NCBI GenBank assembly: GCA_027475525.1
Contig: JAMWFC010000005.1
Span: 744,001 to 808,000 of the forward strand
Origin: Macrolepiota albuminosa
Taxonomy: Eukaryota; Basidiomycota; Agaricomycetes; Agaricales; Agaricaceae
DNA: 64,000 nucleotides
Direction: 5' to 3'
A program made the translations under genes and the position numbers. Below the pieces are notes generated by a model, which saw only the letters and a program-made list of their open reading frames with translations, did not search any database and was not told the DNA's origin. Positions 33,922 through 44,556 of this stretch are shown one piece after another; position 1 is the first letter of the stretch; the number at the start of each line of letters is the position of its first letter.

Positions 33922-35300
33922 TTGTCAAATGTATTCTACCCTTTAGCGTAGAGTCCTTTTTTAGTCAGACAATACGATTTTTTACCGCGACCAGCTATCC
34001 TAATACTTCAAATAAGACATAGAACAAACATTACCTAATGTATTTTTGACTTAGTCTAGAGTGAGACAAAGTCTCATTGCTGAGTCCCTTATGGCAAAAG
34101 GTCAAGCCAGTTGTCATGCCTGTCAATTCAAAGCAAAGGCTTTCGCGTCTCAGTCTCATTGACTAGTTCTTTACAGAGTAGCGGAGTGTGAATTCATCTT
34201 CCTAAGTGTGAACGCCTTATGACGCCTTAGTGACATCCGACTCAGAGGGGACTCTCCTAGCTAAAGGGGTGGAATAGTATATCACAAGTAGGATTCACAT
34301 ACGAAATAATATAAGTGTGGAGTTGTCAAAGAATCAGAAATCAGAATAGATTGCGGTATGTGTATGTCACGTAGACAACCAGGTTGAGTAGTTGTCGCAA
34401 GGGGAGGACGGAGTGGACAGATGGATGGATTAGAATAAACTATACAATTGAGGAACATGTTGTTAGAATTAGATTCTGGAGATCAGGAATACCTCAATCA
34501 TCTCAGTCATCTATACACCGATTAAGTTTGACAATCAATTATATAATCCTTCATCTAGACGAACACTCCATTTTTGAAATAGAAATAAAAATTAAATAAA
34601 TTCCCAACTAAACAATTATATAATCCTTCATCTAGACGAACACTCCATTTTTGAAATAGAAATAAAAATTAAATAAATTCCCAACTAAACCCCAACACAT
34701 GATTATATAAGCATTCGTCTGGATGACTGCTTATATAATTTTTTGTCCATTTTTGAAATAGAAACAAAAACTAAATTCCCAACTAAACCTCACACATGAT
34801 TATATAAGTGTTCATCTGGATGGCTGCTTATATAATCCTTTGTCCAGATGAACGCTTATATAATCATGTGTGTGGGATTTAGTTGGAAATTCAATTTTCA
34901 TTTCAAAAATGGGGTAAGTTTTTTTTTTTGGAGTAGCGTTTCAAGTGGCTTAATGGCCTACGTCCTTGGCAAGGCCCTCTTGCCCGCTGTGCTGCTCACC
35001 TGGGGTTCAAATCAGGTTTTTCTACTAGAGAAGGGAGGTGATTTTGAAGAGTCTTATTCCATTTGTTAATTATTTCTAGTGGTGAATGTGGACTATCATC
35101 TTCATCTTTTCTTATTACTCTGTGTCAGGTTCCGCTGAGTCAGGGGCTTTCCGGGAAAGCAATCACCCTTACAATGCGGACTTGACCCACGGATACTCGG
35201 GTGTCTGGAACTCTGGGGCTAGGACTCCAGGGTTCAAGATGTGGACAGGGGTACTCCCGGGAGAGGAGACTTGGTCCGGAGGTTTTGAGTGGTGAGTAGT
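33922..35300. other. Intergenic DNA with palindromic repeats and a SINE-like piece
   Basis: Repeated palindromic units (TTATATAAG...CTTATATAAT around TTCRTCTGGAYGA) occupy 34536-34870 and are related to 18960-19080. At about 34920 a T-run is followed by GGAGTAGCGTT, the reverse complement of the 3' end of the SINEs at 47.4 and 50.2 kb, then a tRNA-like A box (TGGCTTAATGG) and B box (GGTTCAAATC). No gene recognised. Confidence 0.5.
34536..34689. repeat. 77-bp direct duplication 18
   Basis: Copies start at 34536 and 34613 (period 77). Confidence 0.9.
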
Positions 35301-35944
35301 TGGGGAATTCGGGTGGGGGTCGAGTCGTGAACCGGAGGTTCTAAGACGAGACCAAGTTAGTAAATTAAAGTCGCGAAGTGCGTACCAGTCTTAGAGCACG
35401 CAATTATCCAAGCGTGCCAGTCAATGCATACCAGTCAAATAGAGGGCACGCAACAATTCAAGTAACCAAATGAAAACAGTATAAGCAGTGTAATATCAAG
35501 ACTAGCAAATACAACAGGGAACTATGCTATAAGTACTATGGGACCGGGTCTCGGGGTTCCGGGGTGTCTGGGATGGGCTCCGGGGGTCATTGAGTAGCGG
35601 CAGGGACTGTATACCGGGATCGCGTGTGTGGGGCGTGCGATCAATTGGCATGGAGGAAGCTGTGATGCGTGATGCGTGATAGCCGGAAATGAGTCGTGTG
35701 ATCCAATCGTTGATTGGGGCTGACGGCGGCTGATGGCGGTCCTTAATGCGCGTGATGGCGGTGTCGGTGGTCATGATGGCGGGGCGTGTCCTGCGGGGTC
35801 GGAGAGAGGGCCCCGGATGGTGTTCCGGGGGTGTCCCGGGGTGGGCCCGGAGGGGAGGGGTCATGACACTCTGTTAATTATAGTGTCCATATAAAATAGG
35901 TCGCTTCTAGGTTCAGTATTTTGTGTACCCGGGTCAGACCTAGG
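35300..35944 (-). repeat. GC-rich LTR-like fragment
   Basis: Base composition changes sharply to GC-rich. Read on the minus strand a segment starts TGTCATGACCCCTCCCC, TG-initial like an LTR, and continues with CCGGAACACC-type repeats toward a CGACTCGACCCCCACCC stretch. It abuts the assembly gap. It does not match the gypsy LTR at 3468, so it would be another family. Evidence is compositional only. Confidence 0.3.
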
Positions 35945-36888
35945 NNNNNNNNNNNNNNNNNNNNNNNNNNNNNNNNNNNNNNNNNNNNNNNNNNNNNNNN
36001 NNNNNNNNNNNNNNNNNNNNNNNNNNNNNNNNNNNNNNNNNNNNNNNNNNNNNNNNNNNNNNNNNNNNNNNNNNNNNNNNNNNNNNNNNNNNNNNNNNNN
36101 NNNNNNNNNNNNNNNNNNNNNNNNNNNNNNNNNNNNNNNNNNNNNNNNNNNNNNNNNNNNNNNNNNNNNNNNNNNNNNNNNNNNNNNNNNNNNNNNNNNN
36201 NNNNNNNNNNNNNNNNNNNNNNNNNNNNNNNNNNNNNNNNNNNNNNNNNNNNNNNNNNNNNNNNNNNNNNNNNNNNNNNNNNNNNNNNNNNNNNNNNNNN
36301 NNNNNNNNNNNNNNNNNNNNNNNNNNNNNNNNNNNNNNNNNNNNNNNNNNNNNNNNNNNNNNNNNNNNNNNNNNNNNNNNNNNNNNNNNNNNNNNNNNNN
36401 NNNNNNNNNNNNNNNNNNNNNNNNNNNNNNNNNNNNNNNNNNNNNNNNNNNNNNNNNNNNNNNNNNNNNNNNNNNNNNNNNNNNNNNNNNNNNNNNNNNN
36501 NNNNNNNNNNNNNNNNNNNNNNNNNNNNNNNNNNNNNNNNNNNNNNNNNNNNNNNNNNNNNNNNNNNNNNNNNNNNNNNNNNNNNNNNNNNNNNNNNNNN
36601 NNNNNNNNNNNNNNNNNNNNNNNNNNNNNNNNNNNNNNNNNNNNNNNNNNNNNNNNNNNNNNNNNNNNNNNNNNNNNNNNNNNNNNNNNNNNNNNNNNNN
36701 NNNNNNNNNNNNNNNNNNNNNNNNNNNNNNNNNNNNNNNNNNNNNNNNNNNNNNNNNNNNNNNNNNNNNNNNNNNNNNNNNNNNNNNNNNNNNNNNNNNN
36801 NNNNNNNNNNNNNNNNNNNNNNNNNNNNNNNNNNNNNNNNNNNNNNNNNNNNNNNNNNNNNNNNNNNNNNNNNNNNNNNNNNNNNNNN
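35945..36888. other. Assembly gap, 944 N
   Basis: Unresolved bases. By comparison with the copy at 1-4400, the missing DNA should include the antisense gene and 3' LTR of the gypsy element to the right, which together need about 3.8 kb. The gap size is therefore probably underestimated or the element is truncated. Confidence 0.95.
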
Positions 36889-37107
36889 ACTTAGACAAAT
36901 TTTTGAGAAAAGGGAAACGCTCAGTAAATCATCATAGCGAAAAACCCTTGGCGAGAGTTGCGCAAGGCGCTAAGCGTTGGCGACACGCTAGCGCTGCGAC
37001 TTGACTACGTAAGGAATTGTCTGTGGAATATAGTACAGTAAGTATCGGCAAGAAAGATAAGTAAGATAAGTAATAGAAAGAAAGAGCTTATCAATATATA
37101 TTCTTTT

Positions 37108-40100
37108 CTAATCATTTTCTTCTTCTTCAACTAGGGTCGGCAAGTCATCATCGTCCAATAATTCGGTTTCTTCAAGTTCCCTAAGCTTGGCGGTGTCGAT
37201 ATCTAGCGCTTCAAGCGGCAAGTCAATGTGTTCTCTAGCGAGGTATGGCAATAGGCGAAAAGCGGCAACAGGTCGATGTAGCACTGAACCATCTAGTTCA
37301 CAGAGCACGTAAGCGCCTCCACGGTTACGAGAGATAACTACCAAAGGTCCTAGATAGCGCGGGCGCATTTTCTTGTTGTAGGAGGTCTCGATTTTGGAGT
37401 TGCGCATGAGCACTAGCGCTCCTCTCGGGAAGTTGTAATCTTTGATGGTAGCGCTATGCTCGGTTTCGAATCGTAATGCTGCTTGGCGACGTGCGCTAAA
37501 GACTACCTCGTGGAGTCGCTCCAAATCTTCTTTCCTTCGCTGGAGATCAATAGCTCGTCTGGCGATAAGATCGGTAGTCGCTAAGATACTGTTGGGTGCT
37601 GGCTGAAGGTAGGTCGCTTCTATAATGTCGGCAGGAAGTAACGGATGGGTGCCAGTAGCCGCGTAGTAAGGAGAACAACCCATGCGCTTACGAATGGTAA
37701 CTCTTTCCGACCAAAACACTGAATAGGTCGCTTCGCTCCAACGAGATTTGTCGCCATCGACTGCCTTGAAGAGTGCTTGCCGAACGTCAAAGTGTGGTCT
37801 CTCTACCAGGCCATTGGCGCGCTTGTTGTAGCCAGATACTCGAATGTGGTGAATGTTGTATTTCTTGGCGAGGTATGTTAGCGCTTTGATGATGGGCGCA
37901 CCGTTATCCGTGACGATTTCTCTTAGCGCTCCCCAACGGCAAATGACGTCCTCAAATAGCCACTTGGCGACCGCCTCGGTATTCTCTCGTTGAAGCATTC
38001 GAAATTCAGGCCAGTGGATTAGCGAGCAACGACCTTGAATGATGTACTTGTAACGACCAGATTTGGGCATGTGCATGGTATCGACGTAAATTTTGCTGAA
38101 GAGGGGAGCTGGCGTTGCAACGGTGGGCGGTATGAGCACTTGGCGTGTCTGTTGAATTTGGCAGAGGTGGCAAGTCCTGATGTACCAGGCGATGTCGGCG
38201 CTAGCGTGTGGCCACCAGAATCGTTCTAGTAGAGAAGCTCGAGTAGCGTACAGACCTCTATGACCTAGCTCGTCATGCATAGCGCGCAAGACTCGTAAGC
38301 GACTTTCTGGCTTGATGATCAGCTTGTGAGCGCCATCTCGATTTTGTCGCCAAAGTCGGCTGTCGGTAAAGAAGAAGCGGGTAGCATAGCGGATAAAGGT
38401 AGCGTATTGTTCGTCGGTAAGGCCTGTGGGTCGCTTAAGGTCTTGTAGCCATTGTTCAACTATTAACAGACGGCTGTCCTCTGCCTTTGCCTTGGCGGAT
38501 CGGGGAACGGCATCGTAGGTCAGGTTTCTGCTGTCTTCTCTTAGCGACTGGGGTTCCTGTACGACTTTTACTGGAGGCAAGTTTTGACTGTGGATGCTTG
38601 CCGTGTAGAACGTGAGGGGTGCGCTAAAGATCTCAGGGCGGTAAGGGACGATGGGATGTAAAAAGATGCTGGTAGGCTGTTGCCGTCGTAGTAGGGGGAT
38701 TGGCTGTTGTATGAGGTGCACGAAACCATGTAAGCGGTCGATCCAGTCCTCGAAATCGCTATCAGCCTGTGGGTCCACTGCCGGGTCGCCAGGCTGCCGT
38801 GGTCGCCTAGAGAGTCCATCTGGGCCGTGGAAAGAGCTCTTGACGTGTACCAACTCAAAGTGAAACATGAGGATGGCGACTACCCACCGGTTCATGCTAG
38901 CGGATGGCTGGATATCGGGATTCTGCAGCATGCCCTTGATGTACCTAGCGTCGACCTCAACAATAAGGTTCCGCACGCCAATCAAATACATCTTTAGCGA
39001 CCGGAAGGCTTTGAAGAGCCCATAGAGTTCTAGCTTAGGCTGACTGTAGCGAGACTCTCTGTCGTTTAGCATGATAGACCCAAAGCGGTTGTAGCGTCGC
39101 TGTTTCCGATTGTCGCTAAGGCATTGGCACAAGAAGTAGCCAACGGCAATGTACGAGGTGTCCACCGCCAAGATAACAGGGTCGGCAGAGGTATAATCGA
39201 TGGGGACTAGGGGCTTGGCGTCCTGCAGAGCTTTTACTAAGTCTCGTTGCGCGGTAACCTGGTCTGGCCCAAATTCGAAGGGCTCATTGGCGTGGGTGAG
39301 TCGGTTAAGGGCGTGTGTGCGATGGGCAAAGTTCTTGACGAATATCCTGAGAACGCCAACGGTGCCAAGAAAGGCGCGAACTTCAGATAAGTCGCGGCAA
39401 GGACCCCAGCGCTCCAAGAGTGCTAAGCGAGACTTGTCGGGAACACGACCGTCGGGAGTGCAGATGTGACCAAGTATTTTGAACCTTGGCGCGCAAAGGA
39501 GGAGTTTGTGACCGCTAAACGTACCACCGCTATACTTCATACGCTGGAGAACTCGATTGAGCAGCTGGAAAAAGTCCCATAGCGCTAAGCGAATGTTGGA
39601 GTTGTCGGGATGGGTTGCCGGTAAGCCGTTTACGAGTCGCCAGTCTTTGGGGCCTTTGACGCCAACGTCGTCGATGAAGCTAAGGACGTTATGCGGTATC
39701 TCGGGTTGGAGGATGAAAGTGATGTCGTCGTGGAATATGGGGACTGAGTTTGTCCAGCCCATCGGTAAGGTGACTAGGCGCAAGGCGCCAAACGGAGTTT
39801 GAAAAGTGGTAAGGTCTCGGGAAGAAGGGTGTATCAGGCGTTTGTCGTAGCCAACGTAGAGGTCGAGGGTGGCGCCACAAATACGCCCGGCAAAGGACTC
39901 GGCAAAGTGGTCAGGGAAAGGCGGTACGCCAGAGTGTCGTATGGTTACTCTATTCAGCGGCTCAAGACTGTGAACTATGCGTAGATTGCCGTTCTTTTTG
40001 AGAACACAGAACCAACGGGAGCGGTAAGAACTATTAGAGGGCTCGTAGACGCCAGCCTGTATCTTAGTCCTAATAATCTGGCAGACCTCGGCTTCGATTC

Positions 40101-40857
40101 CAGGCGGTAATGGTCGGTTGTGCTCAGTCCACGGCACGTGAGGAATGGTCGGGATGACGACTGGCGGGAAGAAATCCGTACGTAGGCTGCCGCGTTCTGA
40201 GTCCTCCCAAGCAAAGGCTTTATCCTGCTTAGCGACAAGATCGGTAAGGACGTTCAACTCATCTTTGGTCAAAAATCCTGTGTCGTGCTCCTTGGCGAAC
40301 TGCTGTTGGCGTTCCTCGGTAAAACGTCCTGTGGGCTGAAAGGGTGGCGGATTCGGTGATAAGGTCGGTATGTCGGCAAGAGGGTTGCCAATGATCTGGC
40401 GCTCGATTCTGAAAGTCTCGGGAGAGTGCGTAGCGATGGGTTTTGTTTTAAGCGCAACTGGCTTATATTTCTTTTTAACTTGTACCCCTTTCCTTTTAGG
40501 AGCGTTAGCCTGGTTATAAACAGAGGTGGAAAGGGGAACTGTAGCCTGAGGAGCGGCAAGTCCAAGAACGGCAGGAGACGAGGCTCCGGGAAGAGTGGTG
40601 AGATAAGTATCGGTAGACGCTATATTTTGAAAAGATTCGGAAGCGGTAAGGTACAAGTAGGCAAGAGAGGAGTCGGTAATATCTGGGTTTTTCTGAGAAA
40701 GCTCAGCGTTGGTAACGGTAGAGGAAAGCAAAACTTCATCGTCAAGACAAGCGGTAGATATAATATTTACAAGACCAGTTGAATGGTCATATTCCAGCGT
40801 TAGCGCCACATCTCCGTGATCGTCGCCAATCACCTCCTCGATGGTCTGTGAAAACAC
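37108..40857 (-). CDS. pol: Ty3/gypsy pol polyprotein: reverse transcriptase, RNase H, integrase
   Basis: A 1249-codon frame without stops. It has an N-terminal linker of ~190 residues, then reverse transcriptase (LDLYVGYDKRLI, FQTPFGALRLVTLPMGWTNS, catalytic box FIDDVGVKG at about 39655-39685). RNase H follows (ILAVDTSYIAVGYFL, LELYGLFKAFR, IVEVDARYIKGML). The integrase has an HHCC zinc domain (HDELGHRG...CHLCQ) and a D,D,E core (YVDTMHMP, IVTDNGAP, NGLVERPHF), ending in a GPY/F-like module (YLGPLVVISRN) and an acidic tail. No chromodomain is present. The order RT-RNase H-IN is that of Ty3/gypsy. The start is shared with the end of the protease frame: 28 bases overlap in the -1 frame, so pol is probably expressed as a fusion by frameshifting, or the copy has a one-base indel. 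Confidence 0.95.
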   Translation of the reverse strand: MFSQTIEEVIGDDHGDVALTLEYDHSTGLVNIISTACLDDEVLLSSTVTNAELSQKNPDITDSSLAYLYLTASESFQNIASTDTYLTTLPGASSPAVLGLAAPQATVPLSTSVYNQANAPKRKGVQVKKKYKPVALKTKPIATHSPETFRIERQIIGNPLADIPTLSPNPPPFQPTGRFTEERQQQFAKEHDTGFLTKDELNVLTDLVAKQDKAFAWEDSERGSLRTDFFPPVVIPTIPHVPWTEHNRPLPPGIEAEVCQIIRTKIQAGVYEPSNSSYRSRWFCVLKKNGNLRIVHSLEPLNRVTIRHSGVPPFPDHFAESFAGRICGATLDLYVGYDKRLIHPSSRDLTTFQTPFGALRLVTLPMGWTNSVPIFHDDITFILQPEIPHNVLSFIDDVGVKGPKDWRLVNGLPATHPDNSNIRLALWDFFQLLNRVLQRMKYSGGTFSGHKLLLCAPRFKILGHICTPDGRVPDKSRLALLERWGPCRDLSEVRAFLGTVGVLRIFVKNFAHRTHALNRLTHANEPFEFGPDQVTAQRDLVKALQDAKPLVPIDYTSADPVILAVDTSYIAVGYFLCQCLSDNRKQRRYNRFGSIMLNDRESRYSQPKLELYGLFKAFRSLKMYLIGVRNLIVEVDARYIKGMLQNPDIQPSASMNRWVVAILMFHFELVHVKSSFHGPDGLSRRPRQPGDPAVDPQADSDFEDWIDRLHGFVHLIQQPIPLLRRQQPTSIFLHPIVPYRPEIFSAPLTFYTASIHSQNLPPVKVVQEPQSLREDSRNLTYDAVPRSAKAKAEDSRLLIVEQWLQDLKRPTGLTDEQYATFIRYATRFFFTDSRLWRQNRDGAHKLIIKPESRLRVLRAMHDELGHRGLYATRASLLERFWWPHASADIAWYIRTCHLCQIQQTRQVLIPPTVATPAPLFSKIYVDTMHMPKSGRYKYIIQGRCSLIHWPEFRMLQRENTEAVAKWLFEDVICRWGALREIVTDNGAPIIKALTYLAKKYNIHHIRVSGYNKRANGLVERPHFDVRQALFKAVDGDKSRWSEATYSVFWSERVTIRKRMGCSPYYAATGTHPLLPADIIEATYLQPAPNSILATTDLIARRAIDLQRRKEDLERLHEVVFSARRQAALRFETEHSATIKDYNFPRGALVLMRNSKIETSYNKKMRPRYLGPLVVISRNRGGAYVLCELDGSVLHRPVAAFRLLPYLAREHIDLPLEALDIDTAKLRELEETELLDDDDLPTLVEEEEND

Positions 40858-41519
40858 CGGTGTGGAGGCTCGTTGGCGTGTTGGTCGGTAAACTCCGGTG
40901 GCTTAGCGAGGGCGCCTTTTCGTTGTCCCCTAGGGAACGTTGGCACCGTTCGTCGGATTCCGGAATTAGGGTCGCTAATTGTGAGGGTCGTTTCCTCGTC
41001 GGTAACTGTCTTGACGACTGATCGCGCCAAGACGTCGAAAGGTCTGCCGAGTAGTAAGTCGTATGCCGGTGATCGTAAGATGTGTATCTGAAGATAAAAA
41101 GTGATGTCGCCAAGGGTGCACGGTACATTCTTGGCGAGGCCTAGAGATCTGTCCACCGTACCATTAGCGCTCTGCATGTTTAGTATAATGGTAGGGTCAT
41201 AAATAAGGCCTAGATCATTAGCGACTTCCGCTGCCATAGAAATAATCTGAGACCCGCTATCAACAATTGCCTCTACTTCGTGCTTGTTGTCTACGGTTAG
41301 CGCTACTGAGCGAATAGCGTGCGATTCTTGAGTGACGGTAAGAATTGCGGGGTCCTCTCCATGGTCTACAGACCTAAGGTAGGTCTCCACAGGGTCCACA
41401 GAGGTGGCGTTAGCGATGAGATCGGCAAGAGGTTCATCGGTGTCGGGAGAGTCAATGGTAACAGAAAAACCAGGTAGCGCGTCGTCGAGTTCATCAACTT
41501 CGGCAACGGCTGTCGCCAA
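40830..41519 (-). CDS. Gypsy aspartic protease region
   Basis: The frame encodes a retropepsin-like domain: VEAIVDSGSQIISM carries the active-site D-S-G, followed by the typical VPCTLGDITFYLQIHIL and PAYDLLLGRPF. It cleaves the Gag-Pol polyprotein. It is in the same frame as gag and separated from it only by one TGA (41526-41528). It ends at a TGA after HRPSRR, 28 bases inside the pol frame. There is no ATG of its own, so it is a segment of a Gag-Pro-Pol polyprotein, not a free protein. Confidence 0.85.
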   Translation of the reverse strand: MATAVAEVDELDDALPGFSVTIDSPDTDEPLADLIANATSVDPVETYLRSVDHGEDPAILTVTQESHAIRSVALTVDNKHEVEAIVDSGSQIISMAAEVANDLGLIYDPTIILNMQSANGTVDRSLGLAKNVPCTLGDITFYLQIHILRSPAYDLLLGRPFDVLARSVVKTVTDEETTLTISDPNSGIRRTVPTFPRGQRKGALAKPPEFTDQHANEPPHRCFHRPSRR

Positions 41520-41525
41520 AGGTCG

Positions 41526-43219
41526 TCAGGGAGTGACTGCCGTCTTGACCTGGTTGCGGACGTCGGGAGCAATACTGCAAAGTTCTTCTACAGATAAGGT
41601 GACGGCGGTTTTCATAATGCGGTTAAAGACGTGGTTGGATTTTTCGATATCGAAAATTGGCGCAGTAGGTCGGTAGCCACCCTCAGGACGTTTCTCAGGA
41701 GTGGCAAAATTTTGTTGGGCGGGAGCATGGTAACGGTCGGGAATCCCTGAGTAGGGATGGAGAGGCGGCAAAGGCGGTTCGGGAGCGGTAGCGGACGACG
41801 ATGGTTCTGAAGCAGGAGCAGGGGCAGTGGCAGGAGGTGCGGCAGGAGCAGGTGTCGGTAACTTGCTAGCGGGAGGCATCGGCTTGTATCCTTTAAGAGG
41901 TTGTTTAGGCTGCTTAACTTCAACCCCATCAAAGACCTGGTTCTTTAGCGAATCCAACTCCTGTTGGAGCTTGGCGATACGCTCTTCCCACGAGAATGTA
42001 GGATGGTCGCCAACGCTGTCGAAATGTAAAACCTTGTGAATCATCTGCTGTTGAGTCGCCTGTTCTGGGTCGGGGTTGGCGTTGCCGGAAAGCGTGCCGG
42101 TAACGATCTGTCCTGGGTTGCGCCTATGCCACTCATCAACTCGCTCCTGGAAGGACTTCTTGTCTGGGTAGTTGGGAATGATGGCGCCAGTAGTGAGAAC
42201 TATCTTGCCGTCGATAGCCCGTCGAATTCTCCCTTGCCGAATGTAGTTTTCTAAAGTCGCGCAGCGTCCTCTAGTCATGGTGTGGCCAATTTCCCCACAG
42301 AAGTGGCAAGGGCCAGGTGCGGGTACGTTAGCGGGTCGGTTAGCAGTCAGGTTGGTGGTAATCATGGTTTCAATACGCGTCATAGCGGAAGCGACAGCGG
42401 CGGTAATAGCAGCATTGAGCTCCTCTTTCTTAACGAAGTCGGCAGCAGGAGGCGGGATGGGAATGATACCGTTAGTTCGCTCAGGGGGTGGGCTCGTCCT
42501 AGCGCGTGGTATGCCAACGCCAGTGTCTGTTCCCTTGAGAACCCATTTACCGGCTTCAAAGACGTCGGCAACGTTATAGGGCTCGTCAGGGTGATGGGCC
42601 TGGTGAACTATCTCTAGGCGACGAGCAATGCGAGTCCAAAGCGAAGTCGGGATGCCTTGTTGGAATAGGCGACGGCCTGGTGAACTATCTCTAGGCGACG
42701 AGCAATGCGAGTCCAAAGTGAAGTCGGGATGCCTTGTTGGAATAGGCGACGCTCCTCGTTAATATATAGCTTGCCGTTCTGCAGAAGCCACCTAGCAATT
42801 TTCTGGAACTCACGGTAGTATGTGGAGAATGCGCCAAGAGAAGAAGTGCCGTTGTCGAAAGATTCCTGAACTAATTTCTGCAACTCGTTTACCGTGTATC
42901 GGGTAGCTTCCTCTGCGCCAGGGTACAGCTGGATTACTGCCGTCTTCCAGTCCTCATACGAAGCGCCTTGAGCTGGAGCTGGCGGGGCGGCAGGAACAAA
43001 GGCGGCAAACTCGGTTAAACCTGTCCACGTCTCTGCCGTGTCATACGATACATATCTTGCCGCGTACTCCTTCATCTGCGTGTGGTCGGTAATGTTACAA
43101 TCTCTGAATAGATACTCCAACTCCTTGAAATACTGGGAGAGCTCCCGTGGCTTGGACTCGTCCCATTTCGGTGCTGAGAAGTGGTTGCGTGGCGGCATGC
43201 GCTGGACTTGTTGTTCCAT
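41526..43219 (-). CDS. gag: Gypsy gag, frame interrupted by a 77-bp duplication
   Basis: Two overlapping ORFs share the residues RRLFQQGIPTSLWTRIARRLE because of duplication 19. Removing 77 bp gives one frame of 538 codons plus stop. The N-terminal half is the capsid-like region (LSQYFKELEYLFRDC, YVSYDTAETWTGL, ELQKLVQESF, STYYREFQKIARWL). The C-terminal half has a zinc knuckle (CHFCGEIGH, C-x2-C-x4-H-x6-C) for RNA packaging, and a Pro/Ala-rich spacer. Before ATG 43219 the frame stays open for ~118 codons back toward the primer-binding site, with coding-like Pro/Ser/Thr-rich sequence but no ATG, so the true start may be upstream and non-canonical or mutated. Confidence 0.85.
42597..42750. repeat. 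77-bp direct duplication 19
   Basis: Copies start at 42597 and 42674 (period 77, one C/T mismatch). It breaks gag. Confidence 0.9.
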
Positions 43220-43581
43220 AGCGACTGTGTTGGCGAGTTCTGTTAGCGGAGGTGGGGAAGGAGTTCTAGGTATTGGCGACGGGGTAAGAGAAATGGCGAA
43301 TTGAGAAAGCGGTGTTAAAGGAGTGATGGGAGTGACTGATTGCGGTAAGGCAAAGGGCGACGCTAAGGGGTCGTCGGCGCTATAATCGAGAGAATGCGGG
43401 AAGAGATCAGGAAAAGCGTCTACAGTGGCGTTCTGTAGTTCCTGGGCTAGAGAGAGACCCGGTAAGGCACCAGGTGGTTGTGGGGTTGATGGGTGGGAAG
43501 GAGCTATGCCTTCTGCCGACTGGTCTAGCAGGCGGCGCCTATGCTGGAGACGGGTTTCTGGCGGAATTCTGCCCTAGAGAT

Positions 43582-43599
43582 CCCTCGCGGTGGGCTCCA
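43582..43599 (-). other. tRNA primer-binding site
   Basis: Three bases after the LTR end, the minus strand reads TGGAGCCCACCGCGAGG. This is complementary to a tRNA 3' end of the form CCTCGCGGTGGGCTCCA, where reverse transcription would be primed. Confidence 0.75.
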
Positions 43600-43602
43600 A
43601 TT

Positions 43603-44556
43603 TGATGACGCCCAAAGTTTGGTCAGTAACAAATGTAGCTAAAGTGTTACCATACCAAGAGTGTGCGTTGGGCGTGCTAAAAGTAATATGGGGAGTCCCG
43701 GGCAGGTCCCAGAGAACGCGTCTGTGAAAAAGGGTAAAAGTCGGTAACGGGGTCGGCAAGTGGTAAGCGCTAAGGTAAAGCGCCTAAGGAAAATGCGGTA
43801 AGTAAACACGGCAAGGTCAACGGCAAGAGCGCGGTAAGCTTAGCAAGGTCTAAGCGTCGATAGTGCCTGCCGTAGTTGCAAGGCGCGAGTATGTCGAGTA
43901 TTGGCGAACGTCTACAACTGCTGATGAGTTTGACGTTGCCGACCGTAGCGTAAATGAGCTCTTGAGCGTAAGGGAGACTGAAGTAAAGGGGGAAACTCTG
44001 GTCTATTCGTCTGATGATCATGTCCTATGTACAAGTCAGTAAGTACTTTTATACTACAATGAGTTCGCCGTCGCCAGTGGCTAATGACGCCAGAGTGCGG
44101 TAAACTGGAAAATTTCAAAGGGGTAGCTCCAATGGTTTCAGATCCCTACCGTCCATTCAAGAGCCTTAGCGACGCCAGGCGACAGATCGCGAAGCTAAAC
44201 CATCACTCCATCACCCTTCTGTCCGTTAGAGTACCTAAGCGATGTCAGGCGCCAAATCGAGACGCTAAGCGGTGTCAGACGCCAAGGTCAAACGCCAAGC
44301 TGTCCGTCAGTTTTTGATAGATCATCAAGCTTCTCGCTAAGCGCTGTCGTCAGTGACTGATGCCATCTGTCAGTTGTCATTCTGTCTGCCGATCGGCGCT
44401 ATCACTGATTGGATCTGCTTCTTGCCGTGCGCGGCCGTCAGAAATGGCTTAAAATAGGTAGAACGCGTGCGCTAAGTTCGGAACGAGTGCGGCAAGGTTT
44501 CCGGAGCCGGTGCCGAGCCTGCCGTTGATGCGCCTAACCTGTATGGGGTCCTATCA
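43603..44556 (-). repeat. 5' LTR of gypsy element
   Basis: On the minus strand it runs from TGATAGGACC to GGCGTCATCA, homologous along its length to the LTR at 3468-4400. It carries the promoter for the element. A TATA-like box was not singled out. Confidence 0.85.

Larger units (their letters stand above)
36889..44556 (-). mobile_element. Ty3/gypsy LTR retrotransposon, younger copy
   Basis: On the minus strand, in order: 5' LTR (44556-43603), tRNA primer-binding site, gag, protease, RT-RNase H-integrase, then post-pol sequence running into the gap. The 3' LTR is not visible. Pol is fully open and CpG content is high compared with the copy at 1-4400, so this insertion is younger. Confidence 0.95.

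Noticed and set aside
35861..36937. Long ORFs on both strands of about 340 codons
   Set aside because: They consist almost wholly of unknown bases in the assembly gap.
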